Shown: piece after piece, positions 1 to 12,470 of the stretch | How the letters are laid out: the number at the start of each line of letters is the position of its first letter | Numbering within the stretch: position 1 is the first letter of the stretch | Assembly: GCA_963678705.1 (NCBI GenBank) | Contig: OY783208.1 | Location: 22,222,207 to 22,286,206 of the forward strand | DNA from: Panorpa germanica | Lineage: Eukaryota; Arthropoda; Insecta; Mecoptera; Panorpidae | Reading direction: 5' to 3' | Length of the DNA stretch: 64,000 bases | Notes under the pieces: model-generated | Seen by the model: the letters and a program-made list of their open reading frames with translations, nothing else | The model's database searches: none | What the model was told of the DNA's origin: nothing | Program-made: the position numbers and the translations under genes

Positions 1-778
1 TCTGCAAAATGTTAAGGGGGACTTTTGTTTTTACAATAGATTCGTTTCTACAGCCGTTTTAGCATATATAGTTCAAATTACGAGAGTTCGGCGGCGACTC
101 ATACTTAAAACAAGTTGTGGGGTATAAACTGCCGATATAACTAAAAAGCACAGACTCACTTAATTTTCTCTAATGTATATAGAAACGAATAAGATAAAAT
201 TCTTTATCGTATTATAGATTTATACCGCTCTTATAACCTGTTTTAAGTATAAGTCGCCGCTGAACTATCGTGATTTGGACTATATCTTAAAACTACTTTT
301 TTCGGCGTGGTGTTGTAGAAAAAGAGAAAAACCGAATCGTCTGAAATTTTAATATGTTATTCACAATATTGATTTATTTCACAAATTTCGTATTTTTTTC
401 ATTAAATAACTATTTAAAAAAAACCCCGTTTTTAGAATTAGAATTTGAAAAGCGCGCCATTTTGTCAATTTACAATTATTTTTTGTATCTCTAGTTCCAA
501 TTGTAGCTGTACTCATACTAATTAATAATTTTCTTGGTTCTTATTTCTCAGATAAATAGAAGAGCCAAAATCGGCAACACCGTCCAGGTACAATTTTTGG
601 ACAGGGTCTACTTCACCGTCATTTTTAACATACTTAACAAAATTTTTAAATTTCAAAAAAGATTTTTTGGTTTGTAGAATAAGTGTGATAATAACCCTAA
701 AAAGTTAAAATACCGTTTTTCATTATTTTTATTATAAACAGACATTCCTCAAAATACCCTAAACTTTCAAGGTCTAGA

Positions 779-1673
779 ACACCCTTCCCCCAGTCGCAAG
801 CGACGTATGTCTATTATGCGTATGAATTGAATTTCTTTTCAAATTTTAATCCCATTTTTAAATTGAAATATTTAACTCGTTCTAAATTAATTTTACAAAT
901 ATTTTTTTATTTTTTTTTATTTAACGTCGGCCTATTTCCGATGCTGAGTCCTATCACCGACGACCTCCTTCAATGTTGGCAGTATTTATGGTGTCGTGGC
1001 CTCATATATGTGGGCTACACCACTGCCTAAATAGTGTACGATTATGTATGACCATAATCAATATAAGTTCATAATAACCAAACCCAGAAAATATATATCT
1101 GGTCCGGGGATCGAACCCGAAGACACAGCAGTCCCCGTCAAGCATCAATGCTCTCGCCCACTGTGTCGTCAATTTTACAAATAAAAACCAAAAAATTTTC
1201 ATATAAACTGAATAAAGAAAAATATTATTTCCAATTTGTTCATTAGTTGACTAACTTTTTTTCAAAATTTGAGATTTTATTATTCGATTCATAAATAAGT
1301 TACCAAGGTTACCCTAAATACAAAATTTCAACTTTCTAGCACAATTTTTAATCCAAATAAAATCTTAAATGTTTTTTTAAAAATTAGATACTTAATTATT
1401 CTACAATCCACAATATAAACTTGCTGTAAAGGTCCCTACAGGGCCCCCCTTTTATAAATTTTCTAAAATATGTCTGCAATAAATAGCGCGTAATACACAA
1501 GCAAATTTTCAAATTTCTATCTTTTACGAATTAAAAGTAATACAGCAAAAATTAAAAAACTTTCTTTTAGTTTTTCCAAAATCTGAGGCCACCAAAAGTG
1601 TAGGAATTTTCGAGCTACCAAACGAATCGCGTAAACATATAAACAAACATTCACTTGGAACATTATAATATAG
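779..1673 (+). repeat. Dispersed non-coding repeat (family R2), interrupted by the SINE
   Basis: It runs from a segment near GTCGCAAGCGACGTATG to the end signature TTGGAACATTATAATATAG. A longer copy without the SINE is at about 11,343-12,113. Fragments occur near 2,283-2,510, 22,240-22,470, 23,060-23,285, 25,090-25,135, 32,940-33,035, 29,700-29,750 and 43,648-43,860. No coding capacity is seen and the superfamily is not identified. Confidence 0.6.
901..1170 (-). mobile_element. tRNA-derived SINE with target-site duplication
   Basis: On the minus strand the head carries an A-box-like TGGGCGAGAGC and a B box GGTTCGATCCC about 45 bp apart, as in RNA polymerase III promoters of tRNA-derived SINEs. 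The body runs about 200 bp to an A-rich tail at 901-930. It is flanked by a perfect 13-bp duplication AATTTTACAAATA (889-901 and 1,171-1,183). A related repeat at about 2,325-2,430 has the same flanking sequence uninterrupted, so it serves as a paralogous empty site. Confidence 0.85.
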
Positions 1674-2512
1674 GACGTATTTTTATATTTATTAATTAAA
1701 TATAAAATGCAATTAAGGTATTCTTTTATATCTAAAACATTTTTAATAAGTTGAATAGCTAATTAGTAAAATGCATCGGCGTATAAGAACTTTAAAATAA
1801 CGAAGATAATTTCAAAACACGTGGCACTATGACAATACAAATGAAATTCAATATTTGAGGTTATGTATACAAAGTTTGACATACCTTAAGTCAGGTAGAT
1901 GCGTTCTGTTCACTTGCTGGGTCCACTGTAAATGAGTTGTCTTCAAATCAGGTCCTATTACTTAGATTAAAAATGTCTGACAGGAATTGAGCCGCTTTAG
2001 GGGTGATGGAAGGGGAAGGAAATGAGGTGTAAACATTTTAAAGTTTACTTTCTCTGCAGAAAAGGTTTGTGAGGTATAGAAATCAGGTACTGTCATAAAT
2101 ATGCTATCTCTTTTACGCTGTGTTGTGTAAAAGAGATAACAACATTGCAGAAATGATTCACCTCTTGGAATGTGTACAACGTTGAATCCCTTTAATAATT
2201 AAAGAAACACAATGACTTTTTTAATTGTTAATATTTCCTAACATATAAGAAGTTCTAGTAACCCATTTTATCAATATACTAAACTTTACCCCTGTCACAA
2301 GCGACAACTGCCTTTTGCGTGTGAATTGAATTTAATGTCAAATTTTAATTTCATTTTTAAATTGGAATATTTAACTCGTTCCATATTAATTTTACAAATA
2401 ACAACAAATAATTTTTCATATAAACTAACTAAAAAAATATATTTTTTTCCCCAAAATAAATTTTTTGTTCAATTTATTCGTTAAATGACTAACTTTTTTT
2501 CAAAATTTGTAA

Positions 2513-2872
2513 ATGGGCTTGTGTCCTATGTCTTAATTTCTATAAAAGTGTACTACATATTGATAAAGTGAGTTACTAGAACCTCAAATGTTCAATTATT
2601 TTTTAATAACTCGTTATATGTTAAGAGATATTAACAATTAAAAAAGTCATTTTGTCTCTTTAATTATTAAAGGGATTCAACGTTGTACAACATTCCAAAT
2701 GCATGTGACATCACAACCGCTGCCAACCTTACAGCTCATAAATCTCTGCTATATGTATTTATATATCAAAATATCAAATATTATTTACAGCTATTTCAAA
2801 GAACAATAAAATTTCAATATTATGTCTGCCTTAGCAGGGTTAAATAAAATAAAAACTTATTATTCTTTGACT
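2513..2872 (-). mobile_element. MITE-1 copy, truncated, inverted
   Basis: It starts with the terminal GGGCTTGTGTCCTATG and reads through the conserved 3' half of the family to a break near CTTTGAC. It lies inside the left inverted arm. A short fragment in the other orientation lies at about 2,167-2,282. Confidence 0.8.
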
Positions 2873-3115
2873 GGTCAGTACATGTAATATACATTTCTAG
2901 AATTTAAGATATTGTTCACAACACAAATTAAAGTGAAAAATGGGCAATTGTACGGGGCTCACTCAAACGAGGGCACCCCAAACTAATCTAGTACAAATTT
3001 AGATTCATTTTAATTTGAATTTCAACTCAAATTTTGAATAATTTCTTAAAGTTGGACTTAGATATTAGAAAAAAAGAGTTTTATCAAGTTTCTTTTCCTC
3101 AATGATGGTTCTTAC

Positions 3116-6100
3116 CTAATATATTAAGAGTTTTACAATAATCTTCAACTGTAAATTCTTTCCTTGGAAATGCAGTCATGATTACAAAATTTTCTCCATG
3201 TTGTGAATATTTCTCTGTTATAAATTTTTTAACTTCTGAGAATTGTGTCGTCACATCAAATGTCTTTGTTGTTGCTGATCCATCTGGACCTCGAATCTGC
3301 AGACTGGTTGTTGGGTAAATCTTTGTAGGATTTACAACGACAGGTGATGATGCTTGAGGCTCTGCCGGAATATGTTTCGCAATGTTAGGATTGGTTCTGT
3401 TGAATTTAATAATAATATGTGTTAATCTTTTTTCTAATAAAACCTGAAATAGTTAATAAAAAATAGGTGGTGTAAATGGGAAGATATTGGGGCCAATAAA
3501 GCCTACCTATTTAAAAAAAAACTATTATTATTATTTAATAACCTATTCGGATGTAATACTACATGATTAACACAATTTGGCTTGTGTTAAATTGTGAAAT
3601 TAATGTTAATATATGTATATTTGTGTTTTTATTATTTAAATACTTAATTGTTTACGGAGTTATAGCTATATCAAATTTGAATTTCAGTTTTGCTGTTTAT
3701 TTTACAAGAAATAAGTAGTAATAAATAATCCTGATTATTCAGGGTAGCCACAAAAAATGATTTCAAATTTCCTTGATAATTCCAGGTTTTCAAGTAAAGT
3801 TTTTCGTACTTTTCCCTGATATAGAAATTTTATTTGTATCACTTAAATATTTGAAGTTTTGATTATATTGTAATTACCAATAATTAAATCTGGAATTAAA
3901 CTTAAATATTTATTTCTGATTTATTTTTTATCTCACTGCCTTAGTTGGTGTTTAATAACTAATTAAAGGAGCACATTAAGTTTGAGTGTAAGGAAAAAGT
4001 AGTGAGCGAAAGGAATATTGGGCAGCTCTTAAAGGGAGGCAGTGAAGGAAAGAGGTGGATAGCGGAAATAGTAAAAAGGAAAGAAAAAACAGGACAATAA
4101 ATAAGCTCGTAACTGGGTTGCACAAGGAACAGGAAGAGAAAGGAAGTACTAAAAGAGGCAATGAAGGGAAGCAGGAGAAAGAAAGAAGTAGCGAGGAAAC
4201 AGTTAAACTTCAGTCCAAAAAAATAGAGGATTTTCGGAAAGGAGATAAGGACAAGAGGTGGATAACGGAGATAAAGACAATAATAAAATAGTAAAGGTAG
4301 AGAGTCAAGAAGGAAAGAGTAAAGTAAGAGAGTCAAGAAGAAATAGTAAAGATAGAGCGTCTAGGCCTGTGATAGACATAAGTGGAGAAGTGAAAACGAA
4401 GAGAGAAGGCAGGAAGGATAGTGAAAAGATAATAGAGGGTTTGTCGAGAGGAGACAAAGAAGACAAGAGGTGAGGAAACGGTGAGAATGAAGGAAGACTA
4501 GGGAAAATGAAGGAAGAGGGTCAAGAGAAGAAGAAGCAGAAAGTATTTTTGGAAATAAAAAGGTCTAGAATAGTGTAAGTTTAATTTTAAGTTGAAGTTC
4601 TATGAAATGTATTAAGAATGTAGATTGTAAAGCCGAAAGGCGAACAACAATTAATAATAATAATAAAATAAAAACTAATTAAATACGATTTATTACTTGT
4701 CAATAAAAAGTAACTTAAATTGAGTTGAGAGACAAAAATAAGCTAATGACTAATATAAACTAGAACAAATTAACTCTTAATATTTAATAGATAAAATTAT
4801 TGAAGATTTTTAATTGATCATCAATAACTTGAATTTGAGCTAAAAGTCTTTTTTGACACCAAATTTTATTTATCATTAGCTACACGTTTTCTATTTAAAT
4901 GTTCTGATTCATTTCATTTTGAATTTTAAATGAAATATATTATACTATATATGAAATAGTTGCAACCAAATTCCCTGATACTTCCAGGTTGCATAAAATT
5001 GCATGATAATTCCTGGTTATTTTTCCTTGTTGCTAGTAGTAACTGATGTATCACACAAACACTCGTTTGCGTTTCTGTTGTATAAAACAAATTACAAATC
5101 TGCAGGAAGTGAAGTATTGATTAATATAAAACTTCACTGTATATTGATAAAGTTGTGTTTCAAAGCTCAAATATCTAATTATTCTAATTCGCATTATTAT
5201 AGAAGTCATTAACGATTGAAATAGTCGTTATTTTCGCTTTAATAATTCCTTAATAATAAAACTTCCTTATTACCATTTGCCAACCTTTATCATCACTGTT
5301 AAACAAGAGAAGTGCAAAAGAAATGCAGAATTAAACAACAAAGCTATAGCAGCTGTTGCGTCGACCCATAATGTTTCAATACAATGTCGTGATATAAAAT
5401 AAGAAATAAATAACATTACTTATTATATTCTATTCAATAGATCAACTACTTGGATATTATTACGCAGTAAAACTTTAAATACTATTTAAAAGTATTAATT
5501 CATCATATTTTTAACTTTTATAACGATGATAATTCCCTCTCTTCTAAATATAAACTCTATATATTGTGGGGTTCTAAAAAAGAAAATTATTTAGGGCACA
5601 AAATAAATGTACGCACCCAGCAGCTTTAATCCTGCGATTAGCTTTATCTTGTTCTATTTCTGCAAGGATACGTTCTTTAATTTTTTTCTCTTCTTCCATT
5701 TCACGTTTTTATCATCAACAACTTTTTGAACTTTCGCTTTTTCTACTCTCTTTGCTTCTTCTTTCTCTTCCTTTTCAGCTTGTATTCTTCTCCTGTCCCG
5801 TTCACTGAATTCTTCCTAAAATTAAGATATAAATTAAATCGAAGTTGTAGATAACAAAATCATCTATTGAACGTGGTTTGCTTAAGAAGGCTTTCATGTC
5901 TTAAGTGTCCAGTATATTTTTGCTTTTTCAACATCAAAAAGCATTTATTTTTAATCTTAAGTTAATTTATAGTTCTCTGAGGTAACTTTGCGTTTGGTGT
6001 TTTAGAAATTGAGCAAAGATTTATATGCGTTTATATATTTCTCTTGATTTTACTTATTTTTGGCATATTTCAATTAATTATATATTACAAATCGAGCATA

Positions 6101-9100
6101 CAAAATAATCATAACTACAACACCCAAGCTAGAAATTGTGAACGGAAACCGAGTCAAAGGTTAAAGCAATTAAAATGTGTGAAACTTTATATAGCGTAAA
6201 ACCAAAGACAATCTTTAAACATTTTAAAATTAGGAGTCCTCAACTATATACCCAGTTAATATTTGGAGTCACTTTGCCATCATATTGAAGATGCATATGA
6301 AAAAGTTCAATTTCACATGAAATGTCTATTTTATTAGCTTCACCTGTCGAAATACAAATGAAGATAAAATTGATGCGAACTATAATTGAAGTGCAATAAA
6401 AATAAAAACGTCACAAAATAGGACGCTTCAAAAAATTGTTTACTGGTTCGTAAATTTGTCTAACTACTCTAATATCTACACTTATCTGGTTATCTAACAA
6501 GATAGAAAAACTACATTATAAGTTAAAAAAAACGATGACAAAGCATCTAAATCATCATGATAAGTTAAATTTTGTAAATATTGTCTGTTTTCATCAAAAA
6601 TTAAAAAGAGATCATGATAATATTAATTCACAGCACATTTTTAGAATGTGAGCATCTATTTTGAACGCAAAAACCCATTGCTTTTAAAACACTACTAGTT
6701 ACATTGCTTCTGATCACACTTTTACCCCATAGTTTTATAGAATCACTCGTGGTGGTTCGTGAAAAGTTTTTTCTATAATCATTTCTATCCTATTACAGCA
6801 AATAAGGATCTTCCTGAGACGGTAAAACGATAGATATAAAGTAAAGCCACGATAGAAGCCAGGGAAGTGATAAATACCTTTTCCTGTTCTGTTCTTCCTA
6901 CGATAATAACTCCAGAAGGAGTTAAACCTGCAACAGTATTATAAAATTAAACTACAAATAAAATTAAAATATTAATTGTTAATTTAAAAAAAATAGTAAT
7001 AAGGCCTTTAATTTCTAATTCACGTTCTCACTTGTCTTAATATCTATAAAACTGTACTATAGGGTCTTTCAAGAAGATTTCGGTGAAATCGGCAGAAATT
7101 GTGTTTCATTCTTAACCTCAGAGTCTTTTAAGAATACACTGTTAAAATTTTCTAAGGATATTGCCAATAGTTTCGTTCCTACAGTCGTTTTAGCATATAT
7201 CAATAGCCATAGCATACTTAAAACTTTAATCTGATTTATTTCAAAACTACTTTTTCGGAATGGTGTTGTAGAAAACAAGAAAACTATTCAACCGAATCGT
7301 CTGAAATTTTAATATGTCATTCACAACATCAATAGCTATCGTTGGAACTAGAATCAATTTTTTATTTCAATAATTTCGTATTTTTTTCATTAAATAACTA
7401 GTATTCAGTTTTTAGAATTTCAATTTCTAAAGCAAATCATTTTGTTAATTTTCAATTGTTATTTTTTTCTCTAGTTTCTAATTTTCAGATAAATAGAAGA
7501 CCCACTTTTGACAGAGTCTACTTCAGCGTCATTTTTAACATATTTACCAATATTTTTAAGATACGATTTTTTTGTATGTAGAATAAGTGTAATAATATGC
7601 CTAAAAAGTTAAAATATCGTTTTTCATTATTTTTATTATAAAAAAACAATCCTCAAAATACCTCAAATTTTGGAGCTCTAGATCACTCCTTAAAATAAAA
7701 GAATAACCACTTTTTACTTATTTTTACGAAAATGACCGCTCTAGTTGAAAGATCCTATATATATAGCTAGTTTACTATCAGGATCTCAAATATGGTACCA
7801 CCCACAATTTGATAAAAGATATTAACAATTTAAAAGTGATATATATATATATATATATATAAGAAATTAAAAGAACAAATCTTACGTCATTTTTAAGGCC
7901 TACTGACGTAACTTTTTAATACATTTGCGTTTTAAAATAGAAATAGAATAATGTAAACGATGTAAGTGATTGTTACTTAAAATATTGTTAACTCGTCACT
8001 TATTTTCGATAAATAATGAACTTAAAACAATCAACTATAATTTCAATAAAGATTTAATAAATAAAATAAACAACAAACCCAATTCATTTAAATCTCTTTC
8101 ATTATCTTCATAAGTAAAAACTCTTTTTGGAAAAGCTGTCATAATAGGTACATCATCTTTTTCAGTTCTCAATTTTTTCTTAATAAATAATTTTACTTCA
8201 GAAAACTTTGTCGTACAAGAATATATTTGTGTACATGAAACACCATTTGGAAAACGTATTTGTAGTTTCGCAGAAGAATTATTTTCAATTGGAGTAGATG
8301 TTGAAGATGTTGTAGAAGGTTTGTCCGGGCTGTTTGGATTATAATTAATTATTAATTTATTTGATTTCATTTTATTGATATATTGGAGTACATACCTGGA
8401 AGTTTGAACTACAGAGTCTACAGTAGTGTTATGATCTTCTAATGTAGTTAACAATTCAGAAGCAGTTGGCTCAAATTCATGAGAGTGTGCCAGAAGCCAT
8501 TCCATTGCAATTTCTACTCCTGAGAAATTCGTAGCAGCCAAAGCATTTTTTCTATGAAAGATATTATTTGTTAATATTAATTAAAAGGGAAGAGTATCAG
8601 TATGGAGAGAAGAAAATAAATTAATTAGGTAAGAGATATCATTAGTTTTAAGTTCATGAAATATTATTAACGTTTATGTGGAAGAATGTAATATTATGTC
8701 AAATAAATATACTTACTATATATTAATTTAATTTTTTAAAATGTTTTTCTATCTTATATTCTATAAATTATATTACAGGAGATAGTTGTTGATCTCATAG
8801 TTATCACAAAAGTTAATTAATTTTATCCTTGAATTTGCTATTTAAATATTTGGTGAAGCCTTTAGCTTATTAAGAACTAAAAAACTGGTTCCAAAACGAT
8901 AATAATTAGATAAATACATAAGTTTTTATTTGAACCATATGTATAAAGTGGAAATAATGGTCAATACGCTCAAAATAAAAGACTAAATTAGACAACATTA
9001 TCATGGTCTTCTTTGTTTTAAACTTATTTTTATACAAACTACTGTGCAACGTTGAAACTTACGATTTTTCTTCAGAAAAACCCATTTCCATTAAAGTTTT

Positions 9101-9115
9101 TACTTCTTGTGACAT
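3116..9115 (-). CDS. UBXN1-like protein with UBA, UBX, coiled coil and second UBX (six exons seen, 3' end missing)
   Basis: UBXN1-type proteins bind ubiquitin through a UBA domain and the p97/VCP ATPase through a UBX domain, linking cargo to the cytosolic proteasome route. The exons, with matching phases, are 9115-9063 (start MSQEVKTLMEMGFSEEK), 8551-8396, 8329-8079, 6927-6878, 5815-5617 and 3396-3116. UBA covers about residues 1-45 (MEWLLAH helix). UBX-1 covers about 91-166 with FPK in the p97-contact loop. A charged coiled coil covers about 170-235. UBX-2 starts near 268 with the canonical FPR. Known UBXN1 proteins have one UBX, after the coil. The coil exon is 199 nt and needs one more base, in an A run near 5,708, to stay in frame: either a sequencing indel or a mutation. 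The last visible donor (GTAAGA, 3,115) lacks a recognisable downstream exon before the inverted repeat, so the protein is incomplete here. Confidence 0.8.
3965..4670 (+). mobile_element. 3' fragment of a non-LTR retrotransposon
   Basis: This purine-rich stretch matches the 3' end of the element at 26,105-26,870 (minus) with frequent differences. It ends in GTAAAGCCGAAAGGC, followed by a short TAA/AATA tail, as expected of a LINE 3' terminus. Reading frames in it are degenerate. It lies in the last visible intron of the UBXN1-like gene's genomic span (between exons 5 and 6). Confidence 0.7.
6251..6446. mobile_element. Short MITE with CCCAGTAAACA-type ends
   Basis: The left end CCCAGTTAATATTTGGAGTC and right end AATTGTTTACTGG form terminal inverted repeats shared with copies at 11,028-11,255 and 54,632-55,091. 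No coding sequence is seen. It lies in an intron of the UBXN1-like gene. Confidence 0.6.
7150..7690 (+). repeat. Diverged third copy of the inverted-arm sequence
   Basis: This stretch shares long blocks with positions 30-775, such as CGTTTTAGCATATAT and CCGAATCGTCTGAAATTTT, but with many substitutions. It shows that the outer part of the inverted arms is itself an older dispersed repeat. It lies in an intron and has no coding capacity. Confidence 0.65.
7841..7861. repeat. AT dinucleotide microsatellite
   Basis: About ten TA/AT units in an intron of the UBXN1-like gene. Confidence 0.9.
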
Positions 9116-10366
9116 TTTAATTAAATATTCTTGTGGCTGTTATAAGAAAAGCTTAATGATTTTTTATTTGTCCTTGGTTTTTTATCCTCCCTTTTACAGT
9201 GTCACCGTCTTTAAGAGAAACCTGTAAAAATAAATAATCTGTATTATCAATTACCAAAGAAGGTGTACCCCAGGATTAAGAATAGATAAACTGAAATCTA
9301 TGACAAATTGAAATTGATTAAATTAAGGTTTGTGATAACTTAAAAGTTAACCGAAATGTATTACACTCCAACAATAGTTTAGTAGTTTAAATATAATTAT
9401 ATATATATATTAATTTTTAATCGTTATCAAAAGAACAAAACAAAAAAATGACAAGTAGCTATTGAAAACTTAAGATAAATAATTACAAACTTAAGAAATA
9501 TCTAAAATAATCTATTATATTTATATACATATATAATCTATTATATTATATACAAATATTATAAGTCTATTAAAAAATATTTATATAAAACGAAAAGTAA
9601 AAGTCAAAATATAACCTCAAAATATATGACTTAACAAAAAACACTATATAATTTCTTTAGTAGTTTTAATTACTTACTGATTAAAGTAAATTCTATTTAT
9701 AAAAACAATAAATAACGTATGTTGCACTTGATATTAAATATTTATTACTAAATTAATAATCAATCATTGATAAGATAAATACTTATAAATTTATCACTTC
9801 ACAAATTATTTATATAATTCGAATTTATTAAATATATTTACTGTAATAATTAAATTATATTAATATCAAATGAAATAACACATATGTTATTTAGATAAAT
9901 AAAATAATTAAAATACCTGCTACATATATAAAAACATTGTAAACAATAAATGTGAAACTCATTGAAACTTCAAACTTGCAGATGCTTGCAGAGCAGAGAT
10001 AAGAAAGTTTGCATCTTCGATAGAAGTACACGAAGTAAACCGAGTTCTCACGAAGTGACTTTATCATAGAAATAGGGTGGTGAAAAACGATTTAATTTAT
10101 ATAAAAACTGTATATATATTTTAAGAGACATTAAAAATTAAAAAAGTCATTTTGTCTAGTTAATTATTAAATGGATTCAATAATATAGAAAATAACAATG
10201 CATTTGCCTGTGTGTGTGTGGGATACGTCATTAACAACTTCCCATCAAATTTTAGATTAAGATAGTTTTAAAAAACGAAAAATAATCTCGATTACTTATT
10301 TTTTCTGTGACGTCATACGCAGAGGTAAAACAAGCGGCAAAACTGAAATTCAAATTTGATATAGGT
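9116..10366. other. Upstream region of the UBXN1-like gene; no gene seen
   Basis: Very AT-rich sequence upstream of the UBXN1-like start codon. A less AT-rich patch at about 9,975-10,080 could hold the promoter or a non-coding first exon, but no TATA box or initiator can be assigned with confidence. Confidence 0.3.
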
Positions 10367-10970
10367 TTACGATTTTTCAATTGTTGATTGAAATTGATGT
10401 TAATAAATATATATTGGCGTTTCTATTTTATTAAATATCTAAATGTTGACGGAGATGTAGCAATTAAATTGTAGTTTTACCGCTAGATATGGTCGACCAT
10501 ATTTATATGACGTGAAATGTATTTTAACGTCAGTTACTTGTTGAGTAGGTCAGTGCTATGGTAATGTTTTGTAGCTGTTGGTAGTCAAATAATCAAGTCA
10601 AATCAAAGAATAATAAGTTTTTATTTTATTTAACCCTGCTAAGGCAGACATAATATTGAAACGTTATTGCATTTAAAGAGCTGTAAATAATATTTGATAT
10701 TTTGATATATAAATACATATAGCAGAGATTTATGAACTGTAAGGTTGATAACCTTACACAATGATTGTGATGTCACATGCACTTGGAATGTGTACAACGT
10801 TGAATCCCTTTAATAATTAAAGAGACAAAATGACTTTTTTAATTGTTAATATCTCTTAACATATAAGGAGTTATTAAAAAATAATTGAACATTTGAGGTT
10901 CTAGTAACCCACTTTATCGAAACCCACAGTTTTATAGAAATTAAGACATAGGAGACACAGGGTTCATGGT
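10367..10970 (+). mobile_element. MITE-1 copy, near full length
   Basis: It runs from the TTTTTCAATTGTTGATTG block through AACCCTGCTAAGGCAGAC to a degraded 3' terminus near GACATAGGAGACACAGG. The outer 5' inverted repeat is missing. It is not coding. Confidence 0.8.
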
Positions 10971-11027
10971 AAAAGATATTTATTATTTTATTATTTTTTA
11001 GTAAAACACTGCACATAAGCAATAAAC

Positions 11028-11255
11028 AATAAACAATTCGGTAAAGTGTCCTGTTTTGTAACGTTTCTATCCCTATTGCACACTATCTTCATTTGTATCC
11101 CAACATGTGGAGTGGTTTCGCCATTTGTATCCGATAAAATAGACATTTCATATAAATAACTGTAAGAAACTGAACTGTAAATGAACGCTTTTTTAACAAA
11201 GAAAACATACGCATCTTCAATATGATGTCAAAGTGACTCCTAAATGTTTACTGGG
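11028..11255. mobile_element. Short MITE with CCCAGTAAACA-type ends
   Basis: The left end AAACAATTCGGTAAAGTG and right end CCTAAATGTTTACTGGGG are inverted repeats related to those at 6,251-6,446 and 54,632-55,091. The right arm contains the family block GCATCTTCAATATGATGTC. Confidence 0.65.
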
Positions 11256-11342
11256 GTACAATGATTTTCATGCTTATTTGCGGGCCTGTACTTTTAATAT
11301 GTGGACACAATATTAAGAAAATAGGGTTTTACATCAGAAGAT

Positions 11343-12113
11343 AAACTAGAGTTTAGCCCCCGTCTTTTTGGCGTGTATGATTTGAATCCAATAAAATAAT
11401 TCGTAATTACATTTCATATTTAATTCTATTTTTAAATTGAAATAATAAACTCGCACACAAATACATTAACACATATAAATTGACTAAAAAATTATATTTT
11501 TTTTATCGAAATAAAAAATATTTTCAATTTATGCGTTATTTGACCAATTTTTTTTCAAAATTTGGGATTTTTTTTTTCGATTCGTAAATAAGTTACCAAC
11601 GTTAGCCTATATACAAAATTTCAACTTTCTAGCACAATTTTTACTCTCGGCAAATACTGCCCCCGTGCCCCTAAATAAAATTTTATAATTTTGAATTTTT
11701 TTTTATTAATAATATACTTAATTATTCTAGAATCCAGAATATGAACTTTCTCCAAAGTTCCATACCGGGCTTCCGAATTTCTTCAACCCCCTTTTACAAT
11801 TTTTGAATTTCTAATTTTTGAGAAATGTCAGCATTGAATACCTTAATACACATGCAAAATTTCAACTTTCTATCTTTTACGAATTAAAAGTAATGCAGCA
11901 AAAAAGGGCTCACTTTTCTTCCTTTTTTTCCAAAATTACGGGTTTCCAGGAAATTCAGGGAAAAATCCGGGGACGCCAAAAGTCTTAGAATATTTTTCTA
12001 TACGAAATAGGAAATTTTCAGAAACATTGAGGGAGCCGTTTTCGAGCTACCATACAAAATTCACTACCAAACATATAAGAATAGAAACATACAGTTGGAA
12101 CATTATAATATAG
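11343..12113 (+). repeat. Most complete copy of dispersed repeat R2
   Basis: It runs from TTTAGCCCCCGTC to TTGGAACATTATAATATAG, collinear with the R2 copy in the left arm. It contains recurring phrases such as ATTTCAACTTTCTA and CTTTTACGAATTAAAAG. No open frame of note is present, and the class is unknown. Confidence 0.6.
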
Positions 12114-12470
12114 ACGGATTACATTATATTGTTAGCAATACTGTATTCCAAATCATTTCTTTACAGTTACAATTTAAAAGCTGTTAATCTCACAATTTAA
12201 CATAATTTGGTAAACATTTTAACATAAAACAGAGCAATATTTGATGTAACATAATGTATGTGTGATTTACATTTCTTTACGATTTAGCTAATACTGTTCA
12301 ATTTACTTTTAAAAACTAAAATCTAAATTTGTAAGCTGGAATAGAAGTCAGTGAATTAGTCAGTCATGATATGAAGAACAAAACCCAAAATGACGAACAA
12401 TATAAAAATAGTTGAATTAATGATTTTCGTCATAAATGAAAGCAACTTCATTTTGTAACATCTTAAACAT

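Larger units (their letters stand above)
1..2872. repeat. Left arm of a large inverted duplication
   Basis: Positions 1-778 are nearly identical to the reverse complement of 25,254-25,996, and about 1,476-2,872 to the reverse complement of 21,873-23,286. The segment between (779-1,475) differs from the corresponding part of the other arm. It holds a dispersed-repeat body with a SINE inside. The match starts at base 1, so the arm may continue outside the window. No host gene is seen in it. A diverged third copy of the outer part lies at about 7,150-7,690. Confidence 0.9.

Noticed and set aside
1094..1166. A functional tRNA gene on the minus strand
   Set aside because: Boxes A and B are present, but the sequence is the head of a 270-bp element with an A-rich tail and target duplication, so it is a SINE.
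3959..4473. Short frames on both strands in purine-rich sequence
   Set aside because: Low-complexity products of the LINE 3' UTR; no conserved motif.
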